64,000 nucleotides of DNA from Spirosoma sp. KCTC 42546 (GCF_006965485.1 NZ_CP041360.1:4568501-4632500); one strand, 5' to 3'. Shown: positions 52,201 through 60,906, numbered from the stretch's first letter. The notes: generated from the sequence alone by a model not told the origin. Made by a program: numbers and translations.

Positions 52201-53604
52201 TTATGGAAACACTGTTACAATCACCCGCTGATAACGGGTCAGGGCTGGTGTTCCCGTATCGGTCACGGCTAGAATAACATGAAGCGTTTCAGGTTTATCG
52301 ACCTTTGGCGCTACGATAAAGGCGTTCATTTTCTGTTTATCCTGTACCTCAAGTATACGGTTGCTTTCAAACGAGCCCGGCTCCCGGTAATAGATCCAGT
52401 CATAGGTTAAGGCATTGCCATCGGGATCGGTCGATCCATCGGCACTCAGCATGACTTTTTCGCCACTCTTGGCTCGCAATTCGTTAGCGTGTCCAAGCTT
52501 CGCAATGGGCGGGTGATTGGCCTCTTTATACGGTTTGACAGACCAGTCGATGCGGGCGGCAAAATCGTTTTGGTAGGCTTTGCGCCAACGCCAGATCGTG
52601 GCTTTATTACTGGTATGCCAGGCGCTGTCTGCTCCCATCACCTCATCTTCCGCATCTGACCAGAACGGACGGGTTTCGGGTTCGTAAAACCACTTGCGGG
52701 TTCGGGGGGTATAAAATTCATAGCGACCACCCCAACTTCCATAATTCGGATGTTCGGGATCGCTTAATCCGTTGTTAATCAACCCTAAAAAACTAGGTGT
52801 ATCGCCCTCCATCAGGAATTTTGTAAAGGGGTGTTCGGCACCCAGCGGGCCATGATTTTTACGGATATGCTCATCTAACCAGGGATTATCGACGATGCTG
52901 AAATCGCCACCCCGAAACCGGCCGTGAAAGTTATCGCCACTGATTCCGCTCCAGGTGGCATAATGATACGCACCACCCGCATGCCTGCCGGGACTGGCGA
53001 TGTAAAACAGATTCGGGAAGGTTTTGCGGAGCCAGGGGCCGGAATCGTCCTGATCCGAAATGGTGTACACCCGTAGCTTGGCCACAAATTGATCAACCTC
53101 ATCGGGCATGCGGGTCTGACGAACTTTCCAGAGCGCCTGCGCCAGACAGTTAGCCCCACCCCAAACCGGAATCCAGACCGGCCGATTGTCTTTCTTATCG
53201 ACTACCGAAATAATCCACTCCGACCCTTCGGAATCGTTACCCGGCCCGACGGCTTCCATACCGTACTTGGGAATCGACGGCTTGATAACGCTCAGCAGAT
53301 AAGCGGTTTCAGGATAGCCCTTCTCGTGAAGCAATAAGTTAGTTCTTACTTTCCCGTAAGCCGTTACAATCTGCTTTATTTTTTCCGGCGCAACCCGATT
53401 CGGCTGATGGACCGACGTCGTCGCAATCAAACCTTCTACATCCCATTGATTCGAATACGTCAGAAAACGCACCATCGACTGGGCGTCATCCGGTTCGTTT
53501 TCGATATCCGTTAATACTAGAACCCGGAGTTTTTGAGCGGGTTGCTGGGCATGGCTGGATATGAATGATAACGCTATAAGGAGAAAAGGAAGTAGGGTTT
53601 TCAT
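52201..53604 (-). CDS. DUF1593 (nucleoside hydrolase-like) exported protein, copy 1
   Basis: 467 residues with a 19-residue signal peptide (ISSHAQ). The N-terminal domain opens [23 protein letters not shown], matching the calcium-site aspartates of nucleoside hydrolases. [12 protein letters not shown] and [13 protein letters not shown] follow, and the C-terminal immunoglobulin-like part (about 385-465) ends [11 protein letters not shown]. Members of this family have been called cellulose-binding, but the fold suggests cleavage of an N- or O-glycoside such as a riboside. Paralogous to the gene at 56857. Confidence 0.88.
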   Translation of the reverse strand: MKTLLPFLLIALSFISSHAQQPAQKLRVLVLTDIENEPDDAQSMVRFLTYSNQWDVEGLIATTSVHQPNRVAPEKIKQIVTAYGKVRTNLLLHEKGYPETAYLLSVIKPSIPKYGMEAVGPGNDSEGSEWIISVVDKKDNRPVWIPVWGGANCLAQALWKVRQTRMPDEVDQFVAKLRVYTISDQDDSGPWLRKTFPNLFYIASPGRHAGGAYHYATWSGISGDNFHGRFRGGDFSIVDNPWLDEHIRKNHGPLGAEHPFTKFLMEGDTPSFLGLINNGLSDPEHPNYGSWGGRYEFYTPRTRKWFYEPETRPFWSDAEDEVMGADSAWHTSNKATIWRWRKAYQNDFAARIDWSVKPYKEANHPPIAKLGHANELRAKSGEKVMLSADGSTDPDGNALTYDWIYYREPGSFESNRILEVQDKQKMNAFIVAPKVDKPETLHVILAVTDTGTPALTRYQRVIVTVFP

Positions 53605-53634
53605 GGGTTTAGGATAAAGGTTTAGAAGCTTGCC

Positions 53635-53708
53635 TTAACCCCTAAATCCCCTAAAGGGGACTTGGCTCACTCTTAAACAAAGTCCCCTTTAGGGGATTTA
53701 GGGGTTAA
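53635..53708. repeat. Perfect 29-bp inverted repeat, CCCCTAAATCCCCTAAAGGGG family
   Basis: Arms 53635-53663 and 53680-53708 are exact complements, with a 16-base loop. Each arm also contains its own small palindrome CCCCTAAAGGGG. One base separates it from the stop of the transketolase C half. The same word forms the outer arms at 59290-59486. Confidence 0.95.
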
Positions 53709-53709
53709 T

Positions 53710-54690
53710 CTACTTATCTATCAACGTCAGCGCTTCTTTCGCAATACCACTCTCCGACAAACCGTAGTGGTTAAAAATCTCTACCTGCGAGCCCGTAACC
53801 GTGTATTCATCAGGAATACCCATGATCTTGAAGCGATTACGAAACCCATTCATCATCAGAAATGATGCACAAGCCTCGCCAAGTCCACCAAACACACTAT
53901 GTTCCTCGACCGTCAGAATCGGGCAACCTTTAGCGGCTACGGCTGCTAACAAGTCATAATCCAACGGCTTGATCGTGTGCATGCTGATGACCGTTGCCCG
54001 GATGCCATGCAGAGCTTCTAACTGACGGGCTGCCTGAAGCGCGGGATAAACCGTTTCACCCGTTGCAACCAGTATCAACTCATCGCCTTCATTTACGATG
54101 CGCCCTTTACCAAACTCAAAATGCCGATTCTCTTCTGATAATAGCGGCATCGCTTTCTTCCCGAACCGAATGTAGATTGGATGCTCCGTTTCGGCAGCTA
54201 GGCGAATCGCCTGTTCGGTTTCGAAATTATCGGCGGGGGCTACGATGATCAAATTATGAACCGCCCGGAGAGCCGCAAAATCGTGCAGGCTGTGGTGAGT
54301 TGAGCCCAACGCTCCATAGCTTACCCCCGCACTGATACCGATGAGTTTCACCGGATTATCGGAATAAGCCACGTCGGTTTTGATTTGCTCGAACGACCGC
54401 GCTGTCAGGAAACAGGCGGGCGATACGGCGAAAACTTTCTTGCCCGTTGACGCCAGGCCAGCCGCTACGCCCACCAGATTTTGTTCGGCAATACCGATTT
54501 CAATGATCTGAGCTGGGTATTTCTGACCAAACGGCACGAGTTTACCCGATCCACGCGAATCACTGGTGACGGCCAGAATCTGTTTATCGGTAGCCGCTAA
54601 TTCCTGAAGCGTAGTGGAAAAGACATCCAGGTTAGCCCGCGCCACGTCAGGCTGACTCTTTTTATCGACTACTGTACTTACTTCTCCCAT
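53710..54690 (-). CDS. Transketolase, C-terminal subunit
   Basis: 326 residues. The pyrimidine-binding domain has IIEIGIAEQNLVGVAAGLAS (the essential glutamate of TPP enzymes) and SYGALGSTHHSLHDFAALR; the C-terminal transketolase domain has ITVISMHTIKPLDYDLL. With the N half at 55916-56725 it would form a two-subunit enzyme that moves two-carbon units between sugar phosphates. A nucleoside hydrolase gene and a repeat lie between the halves. Confidence 0.93.
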   Translation of the reverse strand: MGEVSTVVDKKSQPDVARANLDVFSTTLQELAATDKQILAVTSDSRGSGKLVPFGQKYPAQIIEIGIAEQNLVGVAAGLASTGKKVFAVSPACFLTARSFEQIKTDVAYSDNPVKLIGISAGVSYGALGSTHHSLHDFAALRAVHNLIIVAPADNFETEQAIRLAAETEHPIYIRFGKKAMPLLSEENRHFEFGKGRIVNEGDELILVATGETVYPALQAARQLEALHGIRATVISMHTIKPLDYDLLAAVAAKGCPILTVEEHSVFGGLGEACASFLMMNGFRNRFKIMGIPDEYTVTGSQVEIFNHYGLSESGIAKEALTLIDK

Positions 54691-54710
54691 GGTTGTATTG
54701 TCAAAAGATT

Positions 54711-54856
54711 GTCATTCATAGTCATTGGGGGTCATTTGCCGCGCGTCATTGGTTGTCATTCGTGGGCATTTTTTGTCATTGGGTGCCGAGATACAGATGA
54801 CAGCTTATTGACCACCCATGACGCGCAGCAACTGACTATTACTGACCACTCATCAG
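54711..54856. repeat. Diverged inverted repeat, GTCATT-word family
   Basis: The left part (54711-54782) carries seven GTCATT/GGTCATT words; the right part (54797-54856) has complements, best matched over TTGCTGCGCGTCAT versus TTGCCGCGCGTCAT. The stop and last codons of the nucleoside hydrolase (SGQ, TAA at 54841-54839) lie in the right arm. Same word as 23476-23570 and 30087-30154. Confidence 0.8.
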
Positions 54857-55876
54857 TTCCAGTTTGGCAAAAAAATCACTAAACATCAGGTTCGTATCCA
54901 GGAATGTATACACTCGAATGGGTCTTCCGGCGTGGTTGTGGGCGTAGGTTCCGGCCGGATTGATGCGCGGAGCCTGCCGAATCACGTACTGACTCGACGA
55001 AGGGTCTGGCTCAAACGACGACTGGAGGGCTGTAAGCAACACCAGCGGGCTATCGCCCAGAATGTAGGTTTCGCCAATATTGATAAATCGTTGAATCCGT
55101 GCCATCAACGTCTCCAGCGTTCCACTCAGGTAAGCGCCAATCTGGCCCCGTGGCTTCACTTTTGTCAGCAGTTGGGCGTATGACAGCAGGCATTGCCGGT
55201 ACACGTTTCGGGGTATTTGCCACAACGGCAGCATAGATCGGTTGAAGACCGCCCGAGCAGCCGCCTGGTCGATGTTCAGGTTGTACTCAACCTCCGAATA
55301 ACCCGGTGGAGGCAGGGCTAATTCACTGTATTCAGGGCCACCAATCCAGATGAGTGTCAGTTTGCTAGCAATTTGAGGGTTGGTCAGCGCAGCCGACGCA
55401 ATTTCAGTTAGCCCGGCCCCGCAAACCACGTACAGGGGTGTTTTCGTATCGGTACGTAAGGCTTCCTGAATGATGAAGTTGACCGCTTCGTTTTTTACGG
55501 GTGTACTGTCATTCACCATCGCGGTATTTGAGCCCGCAAAGACGGGAATAGTTTTGGTCACATTCATCGTTTGTAACACCTCCCGCGCCTTTTTGGCGGC
55601 ATTATCGGCCTGTGTTTTCGAAGGATCAAACCCATCACGAGCATTTAAATGCGAGCCGATAATAGCCCGAATCTCTACCGAGGGCGACATCAGTAAATGA
55701 GCCAGTTGGAACAAACCGTCGGGGTCTCCACTGAAATCGTTGTCCACGATGACGCGCATTCGGGGTTCCACAGCCGCCAGGCCCTTCGGTTGGCCGAGGG
55801 AAGCCAATGAGGTTATCAGGCTCAGACTCAGGCCAAGGCTCCACAGTCGAAAATTCATTGTTTCTACTTTTTTCAT
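54839..55876 (-). CDS. Exported nucleoside hydrolase-like protein
   Basis: 345 residues from the ATG at 55876; the ATG at 55858 is an alternative, and a GTG at 55891 is less likely. A signal peptide ends near SLGQ. The calcium-site motif MRVIVDNDFSGDPDGLFQLAHLL is close to the DTDPGxDD of inosine-uridine hydrolases; TPLYVVCGAGLTEIASAAL and LIWIGG fit the fold. It would release ribose or a related sugar from nucleosides in the periplasm. It sits between the two transketolase halves. Confidence 0.87.
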   Translation of the reverse strand: MKKVETMNFRLWSLGLSLSLITSLASLGQPKGLAAVEPRMRVIVDNDFSGDPDGLFQLAHLLMSPSVEIRAIIGSHLNARDGFDPSKTQADNAAKKAREVLQTMNVTKTIPVFAGSNTAMVNDSTPVKNEAVNFIIQEALRTDTKTPLYVVCGAGLTEIASAALTNPQIASKLTLIWIGGPEYSELALPPPGYSEVEYNLNIDQAAARAVFNRSMLPLWQIPRNVYRQCLLSYAQLLTKVKPRGQIGAYLSGTLETLMARIQRFINIGETYILGDSPLVLLTALQSSFEPDPSSSQYVIRQAPRINPAGTYAHNHAGRPIRVYTFLDTNLMFSDFFAKLELMSGQ

Positions 55877-55915
55877 TGATTTTTTATTCACCGCACCAGC
55901 GGCCTGGCTAATCGC

Positions 55916-56725
55916 TCATTCACTCAATTCAGCCAGTGCCTGTTCGTACTGTTCGTTGTTGGGTACGCCGTGGTGCCATTTCAGTTGGTTTTCCATGTAG
56001 CTTACGCCCTTACCTTTTACGGTATTGGCAATGATCAGACTAGGCTTTCCGGGTTCGAAGGGCAACGCATCAAAGGCGTCGGTCAAGGCCTGAAAATCGT
56101 GTCCATCCACCTGCCGAACCGACCAGCCAAAGGCTTCGAATTTCCTGTCGAGGGGATCGGTGCTGCACACGTCGGCCGTTGGTCCCGAAATCTGTAGGGT
56201 ATTCTTATCGACGATGGCGCAGAGGTTATCGAGCTTATAGTGAGACGCTAACAAAGCGGCTTCCCAATTGGAACCTTCGGGCAGTTCGCCATCGCCCAGG
56301 AGCGTGAATACCCGATACGCCAGACCATCCAGCTTTGCCGATATAGCCGTACCGACGCTTAACGGCATGCCATGCCCAAGCGACCCTGTATTCTGCTCAA
56401 CACCAGCTACTTTTTTGGTCGGGTGACCAATGTAGTGTGATTTGTATTTGCACAGGGTTTCCAGATCCGATTCCGGGAAAAATCCTTTGTCGGCCAGCAC
56501 CACATAGAGTGCTTCGACTGTGTGGCCTTTGCTCTGAATATACCGGTCGCGGGTGGGCGATTTGGCTGTTTCGGGACTGACATTCAAAACGTTATTATAC
56601 AGCACATTCAGAATGTCGATACAGGACAGGCTACCGCCCGTATGCCCGGCGTTTGCCCCAACAATGTATTTGAGAATATTCCGGCGATACTGCACCGACT
56701 TTTTGGCTAATTCATTGACCGTCAT
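55916..56725 (-). CDS. Transketolase, N-terminal subunit
   Basis: 269 residues. TPP-binding motif GDGELPEGSNWEAAL...DKNTLQISG, with SKGHTVEALYVVLAD and GSLGHGMPLSVGTAISAKLDG. It pairs with the C subunit encoded at 53710. Two-subunit transketolases of this size are common in sugar-degradation clusters, including apulose 4-phosphate cleavage. An inverted repeat precedes its start. Confidence 0.94.
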   Translation of the reverse strand: MTVNELAKKSVQYRRNILKYIVGANAGHTGGSLSCIDILNVLYNNVLNVSPETAKSPTRDRYIQSKGHTVEALYVVLADKGFFPESDLETLCKYKSHYIGHPTKKVAGVEQNTGSLGHGMPLSVGTAISAKLDGLAYRVFTLLGDGELPEGSNWEAALLASHYKLDNLCAIVDKNTLQISGPTADVCSTDPLDRKFEAFGWSVRQVDGHDFQALTDAFDALPFEPGKPSLIIANTVKGKGVSYMENQLKWHHGVPNNEQYEQALAELSE

Positions 56726-56736
56726 AGCTATTAATT

Positions 56737-56854
56737 TTAGATTCTATTGATCCTGTGGATTCTATTGATTTTGATGAGCCGCCTGCTATGCCACCCGCGG
56801 CTGTAGTTATCAAGTTTATCATCAACAGAAACTATAGAATCAACAGAATCATAC
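56737..56854. repeat. Imperfect inverted repeat, GATTCTRTTGATTCTAT family
   Basis: The left arm (56737-56777, GATTCTATTGATCCTGTGGA...) and right arm (56817-56854) share GATTCTRTTGA words in opposite orientation. The loop contains a small AGCCGC/GCGGCT stem. It joins the stop of DUF1593 copy 2 to the start of the transketolase N half. Confidence 0.8.
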
Positions 56855-56856
56855 TA

Positions 56857-58341
56857 TTATTTAGGAGATACCTGGACAATGACTCGTTTATAGCGCGTCA
56901 GAGCTGGCGTTCCTTTATCTGTCACTTTCAGAATAAAATGAATGGTCTGGGGGCTATCCACCTCGGGGGCCACAACCGTGTGGAGATTGGCCAGGTTAGG
57001 CTGAAATGGGGCAAACCGAATGACACCCTTATAAGTCCCTGCCTCCGGATACTGGAACCAGTAATAACTCAGCGCGTCGCCATCCGGATCGGAGCTACCA
57101 TCGGCATTCAGCCCGAAAATATCTCCCGATTTTACCTTCAGAACATCCGGGTGATTCAGCTTAGGAACCGGCGGGTGGTTAGCCCCCTTATAGTCCTTAA
57201 CCATCCAGTCCATGCGAGCCGCGAAATCGTTCTGGAACTCTTCCCGCCAACGCCACAGTGTTACCTGCGTGCTGGTATACTTAGCCGTATCGGCCACCAC
57301 AGGCCTCCCCCATCGGGACGATTTCATTGGCGAATAGGTATCCTCGGCATTAGTCCAGATGGGGCGGGTTTCGGTACCAGATACCGGGCCGGTTACAAGT
57401 TCTCCTCCCTGCGTACGCATGGGTCGACTCGGTTGCTGCGGTTCTGGTTTGGGAGTATATAACTCGTAACGGCCACCCCAGCCGCCGAAATTTGGATGCT
57501 CAGGATCATTTAGTCCATTGGGAATCAGGCCCAAAAAGGCTGGCGTATCACCTTCCATCCCATAGGCAACATCGGGGTATTCGGCCCCCAACGGCCCATG
57601 TCCCTGCTGAATATGCTGGGCAAGCCAGTCGTTACTGGTTACTTCATTATTGGCCCCTGGCATAAAACCAGTAATACCGATCCAGGTAGCATTTCGGTAA
57701 TTTCCGCCGGGACTGACAATAAAGAAGACATCAGGAAAGTTTTTGCGAATCCAGGGACCGGAATCATCCTGATCGGAGATGGTATAGACGCGTAACTTTT
57801 TATAGAGTTGAGACGCCTGCGCTGCCGATTTCGTTTTCTGGATTTTCCACAGTGCCTGAGCCAGGCAGTTGGGACCGCCCCAAACGGGTACCCACAAGGG
57901 CCGGTTGTCCGGCTTTTCCAGTGTCTGGATAATCCATTCCGATCCTTCCGAGTCTTTCCCCTCACCAACGCCCTCCATTCCATAAACCGCCAGTCCCTTC
58001 CTGACTTTCTTCTTTAGCTCCGCAGCCGTTGGGTAGCCTTTGGCATGCTTCAATAAGTTCGGCTGAACCTTGTTGTAGGCATCCAACAGCCTATGAATGG
58101 TTTCAGGCGCTAGCCGATGTCGTTGGTGGGTTGAGGTGGTGGCAATCAGTCCCTCAATATCAAATTCGTTGGCATAGGCCAGAAAACGCACAAGTGACTG
58201 CGCATCATCCACATCAGCCTCTATGTCCGTGAGCACCAGCACACGCACTTTCGGACTGGACTGAGCCACCAAAACGGCAGGCAAACTCATCAATACCCAG
58301 ATCAATACGAAACTATTCAGGAGCCATTTCATACGAATCAT
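56857..58341 (-). CDS. DUF1593 (nucleoside hydrolase-like) exported protein, copy 2
   Basis: 494 residues with a signal peptide ending VLVAQ. It matches copy 1 throughout: [57 protein letters not shown] and the C-terminal RYKRVIVQVSP. It has an extra loop (about 305-350) not in copy 1. Two diverged paralogs in one operon suggest different glycosides of the same sugar. The stop abuts the hydrolase gene with no gap. Confidence 0.88.
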   Translation of the reverse strand: MIRMKWLLNSFVLIWVLMSLPAVLVAQSSPKVRVLVLTDIEADVDDAQSLVRFLAYANEFDIEGLIATTSTHQRHRLAPETIHRLLDAYNKVQPNLLKHAKGYPTAAELKKKVRKGLAVYGMEGVGEGKDSEGSEWIIQTLEKPDNRPLWVPVWGGPNCLAQALWKIQKTKSAAQASQLYKKLRVYTISDQDDSGPWIRKNFPDVFFIVSPGGNYRNATWIGITGFMPGANNEVTSNDWLAQHIQQGHGPLGAEYPDVAYGMEGDTPAFLGLIPNGLNDPEHPNFGGWGGRYELYTPKPEPQQPSRPMRTQGGELVTGPVSGTETRPIWTNAEDTYSPMKSSRWGRPVVADTAKYTSTQVTLWRWREEFQNDFAARMDWMVKDYKGANHPPVPKLNHPDVLKVKSGDIFGLNADGSSDPDGDALSYYWFQYPEAGTYKGVIRFAPFQPNLANLHTVVAPEVDSPQTIHFILKVTDKGTPALTRYKRVIVQVSPK

Positions 58342-59229
58342 CTATGGTTTTGGCTTTAATAAACCCTGTTGATTGAGCCAGTCACCGAAGCGTTCAATCC
58401 AGGTATCGGTGGGTATATTCTGTTTATTCATGCCGAAGCCATGCCCACCTTTCATATACATATGCATTTCGACCGGGCGCTTGGCAGCCAGCCATTTACT
58501 GTACAGATCAACACTATGAGGAGCCAGATTTAGCTGATCGTCGGATGCGCAGACAAGAAACATCGGCGGTGCATCGGGCAGCACCTCGCTCTGGAGCGCA
58601 GCGGGCATATACGCATAAACCGGTGCGACAAAGTCAGGTCGATTGGCGGCTGCGTAGTTAAAGGCCGACGAAGCCGTTACCGTACCACCCGCCGAAAACC
58701 CGATAATACCAATCCGATCCGGGGCTACGTTAAACTCAGCAGCGTGTTTCCGAACATAAGCAATGGCCGCTTTCCCATCGGCAATAACCAATGGGATGGT
58801 GGCTTTATTCTCGGTCTCCCATTCAGCCTTACGTGGGCCGTTCAGGCTCGCCATCATATCGGCAAACGGATCGTCGGTGTTAATATGAGCCGTGCGGTAT
58901 TTCAGGACAAAGGCCGTAACTCCTTTTTTAGCCAGCCATTTCGCCACGTCATTTCCCTCATTATCAATGGCTAAGAAATGAAACCCGCCACCAGGGCAAA
59001 TAATCACCGAAGTTCCATTCGCAACCGATGGGTCTGCCGGAAAAACCGTGATTGTTGGGTTGACGACGTTGTAAATCGTCATCAGGTTAATGGCGTTTTT
59101 GTTGTTCTTTTTCTCATCCCAATTCCATTTTTCAGAACCGGGTGCCGGGCCATCGTAAATCCGAATTTCTTTTTGCTGTGCCTGGGCGACGCTCGACAAA
59201 AGGACTAAAAAGATGAGGGCTTTTTTCAT
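58342..59229 (-). CDS. Exported alpha/beta hydrolase (esterase-like)
   Basis: 295 residues with a signal peptide ending VAQAQ. The oxyanion segment is VIICPGGGFHFLA, the nucleophile serine is in IGIIGFSAGGTV, the acid aspartate is probably in ASDDQL, and the histidine is in KGGHGFGM. It belongs to the acetyl-xylan-esterase/lipase-like branch used for removing acyl groups from glycans. In this operon it may deacylate a sugar before uptake. Its product would act beside the DUF1593 and hydrolase proteins. Confidence 0.9.
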   Translation of the reverse strand: MKKALIFLVLLSSVAQAQQKEIRIYDGPAPGSEKWNWDEKKNNKNAINLMTIYNVVNPTITVFPADPSVANGTSVIICPGGGFHFLAIDNEGNDVAKWLAKKGVTAFVLKYRTAHINTDDPFADMMASLNGPRKAEWETENKATIPLVIADGKAAIAYVRKHAAEFNVAPDRIGIIGFSAGGTVTASSAFNYAAANRPDFVAPVYAYMPAALQSEVLPDAPPMFLVCASDDQLNLAPHSVDLYSKWLAAKRPVEMHMYMKGGHGFGMNKQNIPTDTWIERFGDWLNQQGLLKPKP

Positions 59230-59289
59230 GGATGGTTTGTTTTTGATAGTATTAAAAACTACCTAAAATTGGATTTCTGTTCGCTTGCC

Positions 59290-59486
59290 TCACCCCTAAA
59301 TCCCCTAAAGAGCAGGGCTGTTAAGTTCTGAATTTTCTTTACTTAACCAGCCTCTTTTGTTAGCTTATTTTACCCCCCACCCCCTAAAGGGGGAGAAAAT
59401 CCACTTCGGAGTACTCCCCCTTTAGGGGGTGGGGGGTAAAGACGATAGCACTTAACAGCCCTGCCCTTTAGGGGATTTAGGGGTGA
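59290..59486. repeat. Nested inverted repeat, CCCCTAAATCCCCTAAAGGGG family
   Basis: The outer arms 59290-59325 and 59451-59486 (TCACCCCTAAATCCCCTAAA...) are 36 bp with one mismatch. In the loop sits a second inverted repeat, inner arms 59369-59395 and 59414-59440 (TTTACCCCCCACCCCCTAAA...), 27 bp perfect. One such element appears to lie within another. It separates the isomerase stop from the hydrolase start. Confidence 0.93.
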
Positions 59487-59487
59487 A

Positions 59488-60906
59488 TTAATGTGAATAA
59501 ACCTCCCACCCCATGTAGTTCTCCATTGCTTCTTTCAGAATACCCGCGGTTTTCGAGGCATTCATCACCACATGGTGCTCGAAGCCATTCCGACACACAT
59601 ATTGCATCAGCCCCTGAAGATTATCGATCTGAGCAACAGCCCGGTTACCGAAGGTATTCAGGGCATCGTCGGTCAACGCGCCTTCGCCCACGTAGGCTTT
59701 TATGATGCCTTTGGGATCGTCGGTGCTGATGCGCCCGAAGGTAAGTGGAGACGCTGGCGTACGACCGGCTAATGCGCCATACGTATTCTCTTCACCCACC
59801 GAAGTTCCTAAAATCGGAGCTGTGCTGATTTCAATATCGGGTAAGAACGATTTAGCCCAGTTGCCGCAGTGGAACAGAACGCACTTGCTTTCGTCGTCGG
59901 CGTAGTTGTTGTTCCAGTCGACCAGTGCACTTGGCGAACCTGATGCCAATTGCATGGCGTACATGCTCAGGGTGCCCGTTACATCCACTTCGCAGGCGCT
60001 GGGGAGCATGTTCTCACTCATGATGCTCATGCTCGTGCAGACGTTACAGCCGTAATTTTGCTGAAGCGATGTCCAGCACTGAATGGCCGTAGCGTCCAGC
60101 GAATGCTCAGCCATAAAGTCATTCAGCACTACATCTAACTTGGCAATCTGAACGAGCTTATCATCCGGTGTCCGGCCCGTTGGCGTATACGCCTTGATGG
60201 CATCGAGCCGATCTTTTACCGATTGATCGGCTGCGGTCAGTTTATTGGCATTACCCAGAATCTGCGATAAATCGACGGTTACGACCGAAATCCCGTTACG
60301 CTGGAGGATTTTCTCACTGTAGCGAACCGTATTGAACCCGCCCGGACGAGCCCCGATTGCCCCAATCCGAACGTTCCGCAAGCCTTTCACAACACGGCAG
60401 GTGGCCATGAAGTTGAGCAGATCGGTATGGAAGCTCGGGTCTGACGGATGCACCACATGCTTGGTGGTCAGCGAGTACTTAATCCCGAACTGATAGAAGT
60501 TATTGCAAACCGAGATTTTGCCACACCACGCATCCCGCCGACGAGCCACATCCAGTCGATTCAAATCATCGGGATAGGCCTGAACAAGAACCGGTACATC
60601 CAGACGAGCCCATTTCAGCGTTTCGGCAATCCCCTTTTCATCTCCGAAGTTGGGTAGAACGACCAGAATGCCCATAATCTCATCGGCATGTTTCCGGAAC
60701 AGTTCAGCGCATTTCTGGGCTTCCTGAAACGTTTCAACACCGCCGAGCTTGGTTGTCGATTCATCGAGCATAATGGGTTTAACACCCGCTTTCTGAAAGG
60801 CTTCCAGCAGATCGGCTCGGCACTCGCCAACTAATTTATCGGGAAAGAAGTCCCGGTTACCAATAATAACGCCTAAGGTAATGGGGGTACTTGGCTTTAC
60901 GCTCAT
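59488..60906 (-). CDS. L-fucose/L-arabinose isomerase-family protein
   Basis: 472 residues. It resembles the FucI/AraA fold: an N-terminal Rossmann-like part (LGVIIGNRDFFP...), IGAIGARPGGFNTVRYSEKIL, ATAIQCWTSLQQNYGCNVCTSMSIMSE and a C-terminal part with VLFHCGNWAKSF. It would convert an aldose to the ketose used by the FGGY kinase. The true aldose (ribose, apiose, arabinose or another) cannot be assigned from sequence. First gene of the operon, with a strong promoter. Confidence 0.85.
   Translation of the reverse strand: MSVKPSTPITLGVIIGNRDFFPDKLVGECRADLLEAFQKAGVKPIMLDESTTKLGGVETFQEAQKCAELFRKHADEIMGILVVLPNFGDEKGIAETLKWARLDVPVLVQAYPDDLNRLDVARRRDAWCGKISVCNNFYQFGIKYSLTTKHVVHPSDPSFHTDLLNFMATCRVVKGLRNVRIGAIGARPGGFNTVRYSEKILQRNGISVVTVDLSQILGNANKLTAADQSVKDRLDAIKAYTPTGRTPDDKLVQIAKLDVVLNDFMAEHSLDATAIQCWTSLQQNYGCNVCTSMSIMSENMLPSACEVDVTGTLSMYAMQLASGSPSALVDWNNNYADDESKCVLFHCGNWAKSFLPDIEISTAPILGTSVGEENTYGALAGRTPASPLTFGRISTDDPKGIIKAYVGEGALTDDALNTFGNRAVAQIDNLQGLMQYVCRNGFEHHVVMNASKTAGILKEAMENYMGWEVYSH

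Noticed and set aside
56755..57462. 235-codon frame opposite DUF1593 copy 2
   Set aside because: It starts in an inverted repeat and runs antisense to a conserved protein.
2591..59486. Inverted repeats as insertion-sequence ends
   Set aside because: No transposase gene lies between any pair of arms, and loops are mostly only about 7-80 bases; the one longer interior (59290-59486) holds just another hairpin.
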